Shown: piece by piece, positions 17,398 through 25,203 of the stretch
Layout: the number at the start of each line of letters is the position of its first letter
How positions within the stretch are numbered: position 1 is the stretch's first letter
Assembly (NCBI GenBank): GCA_029210205.1
Contig: JARGOD010000053.1
Span: 1-32,981 of the forward strand
DNA length: 32,981 bases
Direction: 5' to 3'
From: Verrucomicrobiales bacterium
GTDB lineage: Bacteria; Verrucomicrobiota; Verrucomicrobiia; Verrucomicrobiales; DEV007
Notes under the pieces: model-generated
Seen by the model: only the letters and a program-made list of their open reading frames with translations
Told to the model about the DNA's origin: nothing
Database searches by the model: none
Program-made: the position numbers and the translations under genes

Positions 17398-18003
17398 ATG
17401 GCGTCCGGATATTTAAAAACTGTTCTGACGCCATCGGCGCGGGAAGCCGAGGTTCACTATTACGGCAGGACTTACCCCTCATTCGATGAGGCTGATGAGT
17501 TTGATTTACTCAAAGAAGAAGAAATTCAGTTCGCAGAGTCGCGTGACAGCTTTTACCTCGCGACGGTGACTGAAAATGGTTGGCCATATCTCCAACACCG
17601 GGGTGGGCCACGAGGATTCCTGAAGTCTCTCGGAGGAAACAGGATCGCTTTCGCTGACTACGGTGGAAACCGGCAAATGGTGTCGGTTGGAAGTGTGAAT
17701 GCGAACCCCCGCGTCTCGCTCTTCCTTATGGATTATCCAACGCGGACGCGTTTGAAGCTGCTGGGTAATTCTACTGTGCTGGACGCAAGTGAGCATCAGG
17801 AAGTGGTCAGAGAGCTGGAGCCGGAGTCGGGACATGCAGCCACGGTAGAACGAATTTTTCAGATCGAAGTTCAGTCGTTCGATTGGAACTGTCCGAAATT
17901 CATCACGCCACGTTATTCAGTTGAAGAAATAGACCAACAGCTTGAGCCATTGCACCAGCGGATTGCTGAGTTGGAGAATGAGCTGAAAACGCTGCGGTCA
18001 TGA
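17398..18003 (+). CDS. Pyridoxamine 5'-phosphate oxidase-fold protein
   Basis: A 201-residue member of the PNPOx-like FMN-binding split-barrel group. Visible features are FYLATVTENGWPYLQHRGGPRGFLK near the flavin site, NRIAFADYGGNRQMVSVGSVNANPRVSLFLMDYP and LKLLGNSTVLD, with a C-terminal coiled helix (LHQRIAELENELKTL). This subgroup differs from true PdxH in length and is usually annotated as an uncharacterised flavin-binding oxidoreductase. I preferred the ATG at 17398; a GTG at 17359, overlapping trxA, would add 13 residues. Neither has a good ribosome site. Confidence 0.85.
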   Translation: MASGYLKTVLTPSAREAEVHYYGRTYPSFDEADEFDLLKEEEIQFAESRDSFYLATVTENGWPYLQHRGGPRGFLKSLGGNRIAFADYGGNRQMVSVGSVNANPRVSLFLMDYPTRTRLKLLGNSTVLDASEHQEVVRELEPESGHAATVERIFQIEVQSFDWNCPKFITPRYSVEEIDQQLEPLHQRIAELENELKTLRS

Positions 18004-18081
18004 GTTCGGTGATCCGGTGACTGCGATCGTCGACGAAGTTTTCGCTTCGCGATGTCGTGAGGGAATGGCTAAGCTGGCGAA

Positions 18082-19434
18082 ATGAGGATTCCGTTCGTGA
18101 TCATTTTCGTTTCTTTCATGTGGAACTCTGGAGTTTCAAATGAAAGTGGAAGTTGGACACTGAAATCGATGAGCACCGGAGTGCCGGTTGAAGGTGTTCG
18201 ACAGGATCAGAATACCCTGACATTGATCTCGCCTCAGGAAGAGGGAGCAGCAGGCTACTGGGAAAAAGAGTTTCCCGTTGAGGGAAAAAGTTGGGTCGAG
18301 TTCAGTGTTGAGAGAATTGCCGTTGGTGTTTCCTATCCACGTCGTTCCTGTGTCGTCCGTATTGAATGGTATGGAGCCAATGGAAAGCCGGTTCCCAGTG
18401 CCGAGAGTGTGAATCCGACCTACTTTGGAAGCGCGACGACGCTCGCCCGTCCTGATTTCCCGCGAGACCATGCGTCCACTTCTGAGGGACAGGTTACCGT
18501 AAGCGACCGTTATCCTGTCCCGCCCGCGGCAGCCACCGCTGTGGTGCAACTTCATTTGCGCTGGGCACCGGGGGGAATAGTCAAGTGGGAGACGCCGGCT
18601 CTCTCGGTCTGTGATCCGTTGCCGGAGAGAAATGTCGTTCTGGCGGCGGTCCATGCTTCTCTTGCAGGAGGAAAACGAAGCTTGCAGGAAAACCATGAAG
18701 AGTTTCTCCCCTTGATCGAAGAAGCCGCTGTGCAGGGGGCGGACTTGATTGTTCTGCCGGAATTGCTCAACTGCAAAGGAGTGACCCATGAATATGCGGG
18801 GGCCGCAGAGACGATTCCGGGAAACACGACCCGGTTTTTTGGCAAGCTGTCCCGCGCGCACGAGCTTTACCTCGTGGTTGGGATGGCGGAGAGGGAGGGG
18901 AAACTGGTCTACAATACAGCGGTATTATTAGGGCCTGAAGGTTCGGTCATTGGCAAATACAGGAAAGTGACTTTGCCTCGGGAGGAGATTGCGAGAGGGA
19001 TTTCGCCCGGAACTGAGTATCCGGTGTTTGAAACACGTTTTGGGAGGGTGGGCCTGATGATTTGCTATGATGTTTTTCATCCTGAAGTGGCGAGGAATCT
19101 GGCGATGAATGGGGCCGAGATTATTGCCATGCCAATCTGGGGTGGAAATCCTGCACTGGCCTCTGCACGCTGCATTGAGAACGGAGTTCACCTCGTGACT
19201 TCGACCTACACCGATCACGATGCCGATTGGATGAAAAGCGCGATCTGGAACCGAGAAGGGGAGCGTCTTGTCACGGCAGAGGAATGGAATTCCATTGTGG
19301 CTACGAAAGTGGACTTGAACCAGCGCACCTATTGGCACGGGCTCGGAGATTTCCAGGCACGCATTGCACGGGAAGCTCCAGTGAGAATTTTGGAGCCGGT
19401 TTTTGATTTGCCGAAGCAGGATGAAGAGCGATAG
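18082..19434 (+). CDS. Exported carbon-nitrogen hydrolase (nitrilase superfamily) with N-terminal extra domain
   Basis: A 450-residue protein with a signal peptide (IPFVIIFVSFMWNSGVS). Residues about 22-180 form an added beta-rich module of unknown family; it contains EKEFPVEGKSWVEFSVER and the aromatic-rich WYGANGKPV. Residues about 185-440 are a nitrilase-superfamily hydrolase with the full triad: E227 in VLPELL, K295 in KYRKVTLP and C328 in ICYDVFHPE. The family cleaves non-peptide C-N bonds of amides or nitriles; the substrate here is unknown. Most relatives are cytoplasmic and about 270 residues, so export plus the extra module is unusual. The ATG at 18082 has no clear Shine-Dalgarno sequence. 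It is nine bases upstream of the YihY-family gene and may head that operon. Confidence 0.9.
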   Translation: MRIPFVIIFVSFMWNSGVSNESGSWTLKSMSTGVPVEGVRQDQNTLTLISPQEEGAAGYWEKEFPVEGKSWVEFSVERIAVGVSYPRRSCVVRIEWYGANGKPVPSAESVNPTYFGSATTLARPDFPRDHASTSEGQVTVSDRYPVPPAAATAVVQLHLRWAPGGIVKWETPALSVCDPLPERNVVLAAVHASLAGGKRSLQENHEEFLPLIEEAAVQGADLIVLPELLNCKGVTHEYAGAAETIPGNTTRFFGKLSRAHELYLVVGMAEREGKLVYNTAVLLGPEGSVIGKYRKVTLPREEIARGISPGTEYPVFETRFGRVGLMICYDVFHPEVARNLAMNGAEIIAMPIWGGNPALASARCIENGVHLVTSTYTDHDADWMKSAIWNREGERLVTAEEWNSIVATKVDLNQRTYWHGLGDFQARIAREAPVRILEPVFDLPKQDEER

Positions 19435-19443
19435 CTAAGGTCG

Positions 19444-20313
19444 ATGAAGTCATTGAAGTTTCTCGGCCGTGCGATCCGGAGCTGGATGCGGGCAGATGGT
19501 CCTGGCCAAGCAGCGGCGGTCTCTTTCTATGCGGTCTTCGGGATGGCGCCGCTGCTGGTATTTGCAGTGGTGGTGGCTTCACGAGCGCTCGGGCCGGAGA
19601 AGGCGAAACAGTCTGCGGTGAATTGGCTTGCAGACATGATCCCGATGGAAGCGGCTGAGACGCTGGTATCCATCATCCACGTAAAGCTGCTGGCCGATGG
19701 GCCGTGGTGGTCCAACGTTGTTTCCGGAGGCGTTCTCATTTGGGCCGCGTCGCTGATTTTCATGCGTTTGGTGGTCGGGACCCGGGCAATGTTCGGAGAG
19801 GCAATCGAGTCCGCAACTCGTCGCATTCGACAGAACCTGATTGGTAGGGGGATCGCACTCACCTTCGCGGTTTGCGTCGGTCTGGTGGTCTGTCTTGTCT
19901 TTGTTGTTTCTTCGGTAGCCACTCCCATGGTGCGCGAGTGGCCGGTGGGGGCAAAAACACTTCTCGGGATGGGTAATGCACTTATCCTCATGATAGGCGG
20001 AGTTATTTTGCTCTGTGTGGTGACGCCATTTCGGCTCCGTAGGCGTGCCTTGATGTCGACTGCCGCGTTTCTCTTCGTCGCGTTTATGCTGGGGAGGGTC
20101 CTCTTTCAAAGCTACATCACGCATAGTGTAATTTCTTCTGCGTATGGCGTCGCCAGTTCGGTGGTGGTTTTTCTTGTCTGGATCTATTACATGGCATGCG
20201 GGTATTTTATTGGCGCCGCGATTTGTGCTGAATTTCGATGCAGTGAGCGGAAAGCTGAATTGAACGATGCTGATGATTCCGCGGCTGACGTATCTGATTC
20301 TGATGATTGCTGA
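19444..20313 (+). CDS. YihY/BrkB-family inner-membrane protein
   Basis: A 289-residue integral membrane protein with about six hydrophobic segments: roughly 23-47, 93-113, 135-162, 173-200, 207-225 and 232-258. The N-terminal DGPGQAAAVSFYAVFGMAPLL, the middle WSNVVSGGVLIWAASLIFMRL and the late SAYGVASSVVVFLVWIYYMACGYFIGAAICAEF are typical of YihY (UPF0761), once wrongly named ribonuclease BN. The role of the family is not settled; envelope or transport functions have been proposed. AAGG at 19437-19440 is a weak ribosome site. Its end overlaps the next membrane gene. Confidence 0.9.
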   Translation: MKSLKFLGRAIRSWMRADGPGQAAAVSFYAVFGMAPLLVFAVVVASRALGPEKAKQSAVNWLADMIPMEAAETLVSIIHVKLLADGPWWSNVVSGGVLIWAASLIFMRLVVGTRAMFGEAIESATRRIRQNLIGRGIALTFAVCVGLVVCLVFVVSSVATPMVREWPVGAKTLLGMGNALILMIGGVILLCVVTPFRLRRRALMSTAAFLFVAFMLGRVLFQSYITHSVISSAYGVASSVVVFLVWIYYMACGYFIGAAICAEFRCSERKAELNDADDSAADVSDSDDC

Positions 20314-20755
20314 TATTATTATTCGCTACCTCCACTTCGTTTCGCTGATCCTGCTCATCGCCGCGGTGCTCGGGCAGCATCTTCTGATTCGCTCGACGAT
20401 GACACGCCGTGAAGTCGCCCGGGTCCAGAAGCTCGACATTGTTTATGCGATCATGGTTGTCCTTGTCCTCGGAACAGGTTTTGCCCAGTGGTTCTGGGTC
20501 GGAAAGCCGGCGGACTTCTATTCGAGTAATCCGATCTTTCACGTCAAAGTAACGCTCTTCCTCATCGTTGGCGTCGTTTCCGCCTATCCCAGTGTTTTTC
20601 TGGGAAAGAATAAGAAGGGTGATCCAGACGAATCGGTCGCCGTTCCTAACTTATTGATCTGGAGTGTGAGGGTGGAATTGTTGCTTCTTTTCCTGATGCC
20701 CCTACTCGCGAATCTCATGGCGCGCGGTATTGGGATTCCCCTTGTGAGTGAATGA
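20303..20755 (+). CDS. DUF2214-like membrane protein
   Basis: A 150-residue membrane protein with four predicted helices. The opening IIIRYLHFVSLILLIAAVLGQHLLIR, the middle LDIVYAIMVVLVLGTGFAQWFW followed by KPADFYSSNPIFHVKVTLFL, and the end resemble the DUF2214 family, which is uncharacterised. I chose the ATG at 20303, which gives an 11-base overlap with the YihY gene; an ATG at 20267 would add 12 hydrophobic residues and a 47-base overlap. Its stop overlaps the next start (ATGA), so coupled translation with the hydrolase is likely. Confidence 0.75.
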   Translation: MIADIIIRYLHFVSLILLIAAVLGQHLLIRSTMTRREVARVQKLDIVYAIMVVLVLGTGFAQWFWVGKPADFYSSNPIFHVKVTLFLIVGVVSAYPSVFLGKNKKGDPDESVAVPNLLIWSVRVELLLLFLMPLLANLMARGIGIPLVSE

Positions 20756-21624
20756 GCCGTTTGAAACTTGCCCCCCTTGTGCCTTACGACGAGGCGATTC
20801 GTGAGATCCCTGAAGACCGCTTTGTCGAGGTGCAGGGGCAGTCGGTTTATGTTCACGATCAGGGAGCCGGACCGGCGATCGTTTTGCTTCATGGCTTTGC
20901 CTCGACAGCACACTCCTTTCGTGAGCTCTTTGGTCCGCTTTCGCATGACTTCCGGCTTCTGGCGATCGATTTAAACGGATTTGGTTATACCCAACGGCCA
21001 CGACGTTCGAAATCCTACCGCATCGAGGCGCAGGCTGATCTCATTGTTGAGATTTTAAAGCGAAAAGGAATCAATGAAGTAGTGATGTTAGGCCACTCCT
21101 ACGGATCGGCGGTGAGTGCAGTACTTGCGGTGCGGCATCCTGAGATAGTGAAAAAAGTGATTCTCATCAGTCCTCCCTCAGAATTCGCAGAGAAGCCGCC
21201 CTGGTATGTTCGAAACGGAATAGGAATTCGTGCTGCCTATTTCATGATTCGGGCTCTCCTCTCGCATCCGGAGAAGTTTCGAGAGCTTTCGGCCAAGGCT
21301 GTCTATGTCGAGGGCGTCCTGACCGAGGAGATTTCTGAAATCTACCGTCGTTCGATGTTAATCGAGGGATTGAAGAAAGCCTGTTTCGGCTATGCTAAAG
21401 CATTTGGCGGAAAAGGCGCTGACTCAATTCGATACGAGGATGTTGCCCAGCCCGTTCTCATTATAGCAGGTGAAGAGGACGCAGTTGTTTCAGCGAAGAG
21501 TTGCAAAGACGTTGCCGAGAAGGTGTCGGAGGGCTCGCTTGTGATGCTCCCGGCTTGTGGCCATTGCCCGCCTGAAGAAAGGCCCGGCGAAGTCGTTGCC
21601 GCAATCTCTGATTTTTTGCGATAG
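20752..21624 (+). CDS. Alpha/beta hydrolase
   Basis: A 290-residue alpha/beta-hydrolase-fold protein with no signal peptide. The oxyanion element is LLHGFAST, the nucleophile elbow is LGHSYGSA (S116), and the remaining triad members are D243 in IIAGEEDAVV and H271 in ACGHCPPEERP. The cap region is at about 145-215. Esterase, epoxide hydrolase and C-C hydrolase activities all occur in this group; the sequence does not decide. It starts inside the preceding stop (ATGA), making it the third gene of a YihY / DUF2214 / hydrolase unit. Confidence 0.9.
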   Translation: MSRLKLAPLVPYDEAIREIPEDRFVEVQGQSVYVHDQGAGPAIVLLHGFASTAHSFRELFGPLSHDFRLLAIDLNGFGYTQRPRRSKSYRIEAQADLIVEILKRKGINEVVMLGHSYGSAVSAVLAVRHPEIVKKVILISPPSEFAEKPPWYVRNGIGIRAAYFMIRALLSHPEKFRELSAKAVYVEGVLTEEISEIYRRSMLIEGLKKACFGYAKAFGGKGADSIRYEDVAQPVLIIAGEEDAVVSAKSCKDVAEKVSEGSLVMLPACGHCPPEERPGEVVAAISDFLR

Positions 21625-21726
21625 CAAATCACCTCTCTCTTGAAAAGTGTTAGGAAAATTCAAGCGCCCTTGATAGTTCGGAAGCGAGGGCAGCCAAGAG
21701 AATTTAAGGAGTTACGAAAGTAATTG

Positions 21727-21741
21727 CAATTATGATAATTG
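21727..21741. promoter_or_regulatory. Perfect A+T-rich palindrome before an exported hypothetical gene
   Basis: CAATTAT, a single G, then ATAATTG form a perfect 15-base odd palindrome. It includes GATAAT, a good -10-like hexamer (21734-21739), and would place transcription about 13 bases before the ATG at 21759. An operator overlapping the -10 is a reasonable reading. The same palindrome contains the ATG at 21732, which is one reason to prefer the later start for the gene. Confidence 0.35.
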
Positions 21742-21758
21742 AGTCTCAGTTTGGAGAC

Positions 21759-22472
21759 ATGAGAACTTTCGCCATTCTTTTATTTATCACTGTTTTCCTT
21801 GTCGGTTCTCTGCAGGCGGGTCGTTACCAAGAAGTCTCGCGAACAAATGAAAACAGTCTCAATGATCTGGTGAGAGAACTTCCAATTTTATCGCCATCAT
21901 GGGAACGTCAACTCCGCCAGCTTTCTTCCATCCAGGAGCAGCTTTATCTATTCGAGCGTGTGATGCGCGGCGAAGGTCTCGATCAACCTCTTGCTGAGGC
22001 CTTTTCGATCCACTACTCCGCTATCGTGAACGCTATGGTAGAAGACAGGATCACGGAAGAATATGGACGCGACCTCCTCTCAGTGCATCGTCAGCTTCTA
22101 GACCGCACCCATGAATGGACCCGAAACAGTTTTCGCGACGATAAATTCGCTGAGGAAATCGTCAATAACCTGTATTTTTTCCTGAGGGAACTGGAGGAAA
22201 ATTCCCTGCCTCTTTTCGAGGTAGATCCTTCCTTGCGGACACCGGTGGTGAATGGCTATCAGGTTTGGCTAGGGGAACTGGTGGCCTGGGGGGACGACTG
22301 CGAAAGGCTAACTCCAGGGGCACGCGGACGGCTTCAGCTACAGTTGGAGCAGTTGGAGCGATTCGAGTTTTACTACAAGCGCGATGGAATCCTCAATCAG
22401 AGGGAGCGCGAACTGCTCCACGAGCGATTTCTAAACGTATCGCGCGACACGATTGATATTCTTGTGCGTTAA
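21759..22472 (+). CDS. Exported helical protein of unknown function
   Basis: A 237-residue protein that I do not recognise. A signal peptide (TFAILLFITVFLVGSLQA) is followed by a largely helical, charged body with no Cys after the signal except one (in WGDDCERL). Parts such as RQLRQLSSIQEQLYLFERVM and LQLQLEQLERFEFYYKRDGI have a heptad look. No catalytic motif is visible. An in-frame ATG at 21732 would add nine residues, but would put polar residues before the signal and lies in a palindrome. GGAG at 21753-21756 is too close to the chosen ATG to be an ordinary ribosome site. It is separated from the small minus-strand gene by 42 bases, the two converging. Confidence 0.75.
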   Translation: MRTFAILLFITVFLVGSLQAGRYQEVSRTNENSLNDLVRELPILSPSWERQLRQLSSIQEQLYLFERVMRGEGLDQPLAEAFSIHYSAIVNAMVEDRITEEYGRDLLSVHRQLLDRTHEWTRNSFRDDKFAEEIVNNLYFFLRELEENSLPLFEVDPSLRTPVVNGYQVWLGELVAWGDDCERLTPGARGRLQLQLEQLERFEFYYKRDGILNQRERELLHERFLNVSRDTIDILVR

Positions 22473-22514
22473 CAGCGAAGGGAGGGCGCGTTGTTAGAGG
22501 TCGTGAGATGCGTC

Positions 22515-22811
22515 TTACCTGACCGACCGCGTGTAGTTCCCGTCCATGAAAACCTTGAGTCCGATTTCATTTCGGCCCTTGGTCTGAGCGGGAAAGGATT
22601 CGGACCAGAGGATCTCCCAGTGAGCCTTTTCACCGAATGATTGCTTCTTAAAGCGCATGTCAGCGATAAAGACCTGAGCCTGAAGTCCGCGATCCTCGAG
22701 ATCTTTTTGGGCAATTGCTGCTGCTTGCGGAGCGATCAGTGACGGCATTTTGGCAAGGGCCAAAGTAGGGAGAGTGATTGCAAGTAGGGCGATGGAGAAA
22801 ATGGATTTCAT
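22515..22811 (-). CDS. Small exported protein, PepSY-like layout, function unknown
   Basis: A 98-residue protein with a clear signal peptide (FSIALLAITLPTLALAKMP). The mature part has an alpha-helix (APQAAAIAQKDLEDRGL) and then strands (AQVFIADMRF, HWEILWSE, IGLKVFMDGNYTRSV). A helix followed by a W-x-V/I-x-W-like strand and a closing strand with DGN resembles PepSY-type small domains, but this is a shape likeness only. It stands back-to-back with the aldo/keto reductase gene, with promoters for both presumably in 22812-22941. Confidence 0.7.
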   Translation of the reverse strand: MKSIFSIALLAITLPTLALAKMPSLIAPQAAAIAQKDLEDRGLQAQVFIADMRFKKQSFGEKAHWEILWSESFPAQTKGRNEIGLKVFMDGNYTRSVR

Positions 22812-22941
22812 GTTTTGAGAAGTAAGTCTTTTCCGAAAGCACTCTAGACTCCTTCCGTTGAGATCGTCAACTGACAGAAATTCACGGGTCGCAAAGGCGT
22901 GACTTGATTGATTGACCCCGCTTCGCTAAGGCTATGGGCAG

Positions 22942-23931
22942 ATGAGTAAATCCCTCGAAACCCTCGCCACCTCAGATGGTGGACAATTTCCGACAATTGG
23001 CCTTGGAACCTGGAAGATTCCTGACGACGTCCTACCCACATTGATTCCTGATGCGGTAAAGGTCGGTTACCGTCACTTTGATTGTGCCTGCGACTATGGT
23101 AATGAGCCTGCAGTCGGGCAGGGGATTAAGAACGCGATCGATCAGGGACTCTGCTCCCGTGATGATCTTTGGATTACCTCCAAGCTCTGGAATACCTACC
23201 ACGAACCTCAGCATGTTCGGGCCGCCTGCGAAAGGTCTCTCGCGGATCTTGGAGTGGAGCAGCTTGATCTTTACCTCATTCACTTCCCGATCACGCTCGC
23301 TTATGTGCCATTCGAGGAGCGTTACCCACCGGGCTGGTTTTTTGATCCCGAAGCAGAGAACCCTGCGATGAAGCATATCGATGTGCCCTATTCAGAGACG
23401 TGGAAAGCGATGGAAGAACTCGTCGATGCGGGGCTCACGAAGCGAATCGGAGTTTGCAACCTCGGGACCGCGATGCTGCGTGATCTCAAGTCCTACGCCC
23501 GAATCCAACCAGCGGTGAATCAGGTCGAAATGCACCCTTACCTCACGCAGGACAATCTTCATCGCTTCTGTCAGGATGCCGATATCGCGGTGACGGCTTT
23601 CTCTCCTTTCGGGGCGAGTTCTTATGTGCCTTTAAGTATGGCCGATGCAAACGAGTCTCTCTTCGATGATCCGGTGATTCAGGAAATCGGCAAGGCTCAT
23701 GGCAAAACGGTGGGGCAGATCGCTCTTCGCTGGGGGGTTCAACGCGGCACCGTGGCGATCCCGAAAACACAGACGGTGGCGCACTTGAAAGAGAATCTCG
23801 ACATCTATGACTTCGAGCTGAGCGATTCTGAAATGCTCACGATCGATCAGATGAATCGTGATCGTCGATTTAACGATCCCGCCGAGTTCGGCGAAGCGGC
23901 CTTTAACACTTTCTATCCGATCTTCGATTGA
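22942..23931 (+). CDS. Aldo/keto reductase, xylose/aldose-reductase-like
   Basis: A 329-residue NAD(P)H-dependent reductase of the AKR superfamily. The catalytic tetrad is complete: D47 and Y52 (HFDCACDYGNE), K81 (TSKLWN) and H114 (YLIHFP). The cofactor end shows VAIPKTQTVAHLKENL. Unusually for bacteria, HFPITLAYVPFEERYPPGWF closely follows the loop seen in fungal xylose reductases and related aldose reductases. Reduction of a sugar or aldehyde is therefore the best guess, and it fits a window full of polysaccharide enzymes. No signal peptide, so cytoplasmic. The permease gene starts 31 bases after its stop, suggesting cotranscription. Confidence 0.93.
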   Translation: MSKSLETLATSDGGQFPTIGLGTWKIPDDVLPTLIPDAVKVGYRHFDCACDYGNEPAVGQGIKNAIDQGLCSRDDLWITSKLWNTYHEPQHVRAACERSLADLGVEQLDLYLIHFPITLAYVPFEERYPPGWFFDPEAENPAMKHIDVPYSETWKAMEELVDAGLTKRIGVCNLGTAMLRDLKSYARIQPAVNQVEMHPYLTQDNLHRFCQDADIAVTAFSPFGASSYVPLSMADANESLFDDPVIQEIGKAHGKTVGQIALRWGVQRGTVAIPKTQTVAHLKENLDIYDFELSDSEMLTIDQMNRDRRFNDPAEFGEAAFNTFYPIFD

Positions 23932-23962
23932 GTGAACGCCGATCAGGGCCTTTGCTCGGTCG

Positions 23963-25156
23963 ATGAATTATCTCATTCCTGTCATCGCGATTCTGCTGGC
24001 TGTTTGGCTGGCATTTTCGCGTCGGCTAAAGAAGTCGTCGTCATGGCAGGCGACGATCACTCCCTTGGCGTCGATCATGGGGAGTGGCTTTCTTATCAGT
24101 GCGCCTTTGCTTGGTGGACTAATCGGTAAGTGGGCGCTCGCGGCGATGGGGCTCCTCCTCGTTCTCGCCTTTCTCGTTGGCTCCGCGATCCGGTTTAACA
24201 TCCGGCATTTTGAACCGATTGAGCATCGGAAGGGAGCCGTGCAGTCGGTTGCCTTTGTCTCGCGAATTGTTCTCGTCTTCGCTTATTTCATTTCCGTCGT
24301 TTACTACCTCGAGCTCCTTGCCGCTTTTGCGCTGCACTTTTTTGGAGAGGAAAGTCAGATCGAAGCAAATGTGGTCACTTCACTGCTTCTTACCTGCATT
24401 GCTGTGATTGGCGTCTGGCGTGGTTTGGACTCGCTCGAAAAGGTTGAGCGCTTTGCCGTCGCTCTTAATCTGGGCATGATAGGGTCTCTTCTCGTTGCTC
24501 TCCTGGTCCACAATGCAGGTCTCTCTCTTGGAGGCGAATGGACGCCTCCGGAAGTTGATTCGATTATCGACGGGCATGACCTGCGGGTTCTTCTCGGTCT
24601 CCTCATCGTTGTGCAGGGATTTGAAACCTCTCGATATCTCGGCACGAAACATCCTCCCGAAGAGCGCATTTCGACAATGCGGCGGGCGCAGCTTATTTCG
24701 GCGGCGATCTATCTTGTCTTCGTTGGGCTTGCGACTGTGCTCTTCACTCCTGAGATGGGTGCTGATGTGACGGCTATTCTGGTTCTCACGAAGCAAGTCG
24801 CCATTGTTCTTCCATTTCTGCTGACGATTGCGGCTCTTGGAAGTCAATTCAGCGCCGCGGTTGCTGATACCGCCGGAGCAGGTGGACTGATCCGGGATAT
24901 TTCAAATAACAGAATCCCGGAACGGCTCGCCTACGGGATTATTTTCGTGGTGACATTGGCTCTGACCTGGGTCGTCGATGTGAATTCGGTCATCGCGCTC
25001 GCGTCGCGTGCCTTTGCTCTTTTCTACGCCCTGCAGTGTCTCGTTGCGGCAATGGTAGCCTTCACGCTTCCATCGAAAGGACGAGCTTTCGCTTTCCTTG
25101 TCCTTGCGGCGATCTGCACGGTCGTCTTTCTCTTCGGTATCCCCGCTGAAGGGTGA
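23963..25156 (+). CDS. APC-superfamily-like integral membrane protein
   Basis: A 397-residue protein with about eleven hydrophobic segments. The first unit, PLASIMGSGFLISAPLLGG, resembles the unwound first helix of amino-acid/polyamine (APC, LeuT-fold) transporters, and the sixth-helix region LLIVVQGFETSRYLG carries the matching G-F-E pattern. Further helices include LPFLLTIAALGSQFSAAVADTAG. This supports a secondary transporter with unknown substrate; a sugar-like or amino-compound solute are both open. It follows the aldo/keto reductase closely and precedes the sulfatases, so it may import a product made by them. That is inference from position only. Confidence 0.8.
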   Translation: MNYLIPVIAILLAVWLAFSRRLKKSSSWQATITPLASIMGSGFLISAPLLGGLIGKWALAAMGLLLVLAFLVGSAIRFNIRHFEPIEHRKGAVQSVAFVSRIVLVFAYFISVVYYLELLAAFALHFFGEESQIEANVVTSLLLTCIAVIGVWRGLDSLEKVERFAVALNLGMIGSLLVALLVHNAGLSLGGEWTPPEVDSIIDGHDLRVLLGLLIVVQGFETSRYLGTKHPPEERISTMRRAQLISAAIYLVFVGLATVLFTPEMGADVTAILVLTKQVAIVLPFLLTIAALGSQFSAAVADTAGAGGLIRDISNNRIPERLAYGIIFVVTLALTWVVDVNSVIALASRAFALFYALQCLVAAMVAFTLPSKGRAFAFLVLAAICTVVFLFGIPAEG

Positions 25157-25203
25157 GCGTTGTTTTTTCTGGGCAATTTCTCAGAAATGGGGAGTAATCC
25201 AGT

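Noticed and set aside
21666..21691. GCCCTTG / CGAGGGC hairpin as a terminator after the alpha/beta hydrolase
   Set aside because: Seven pairs with one wobble and a 12-base loop, but no T tract follows.
25166..25187. TTTCTG / CAGAAA stem before a sulfatase
   Set aside because: Only six weak pairs around a 10-base loop, likely chance, though it lies close to the ribosome site.
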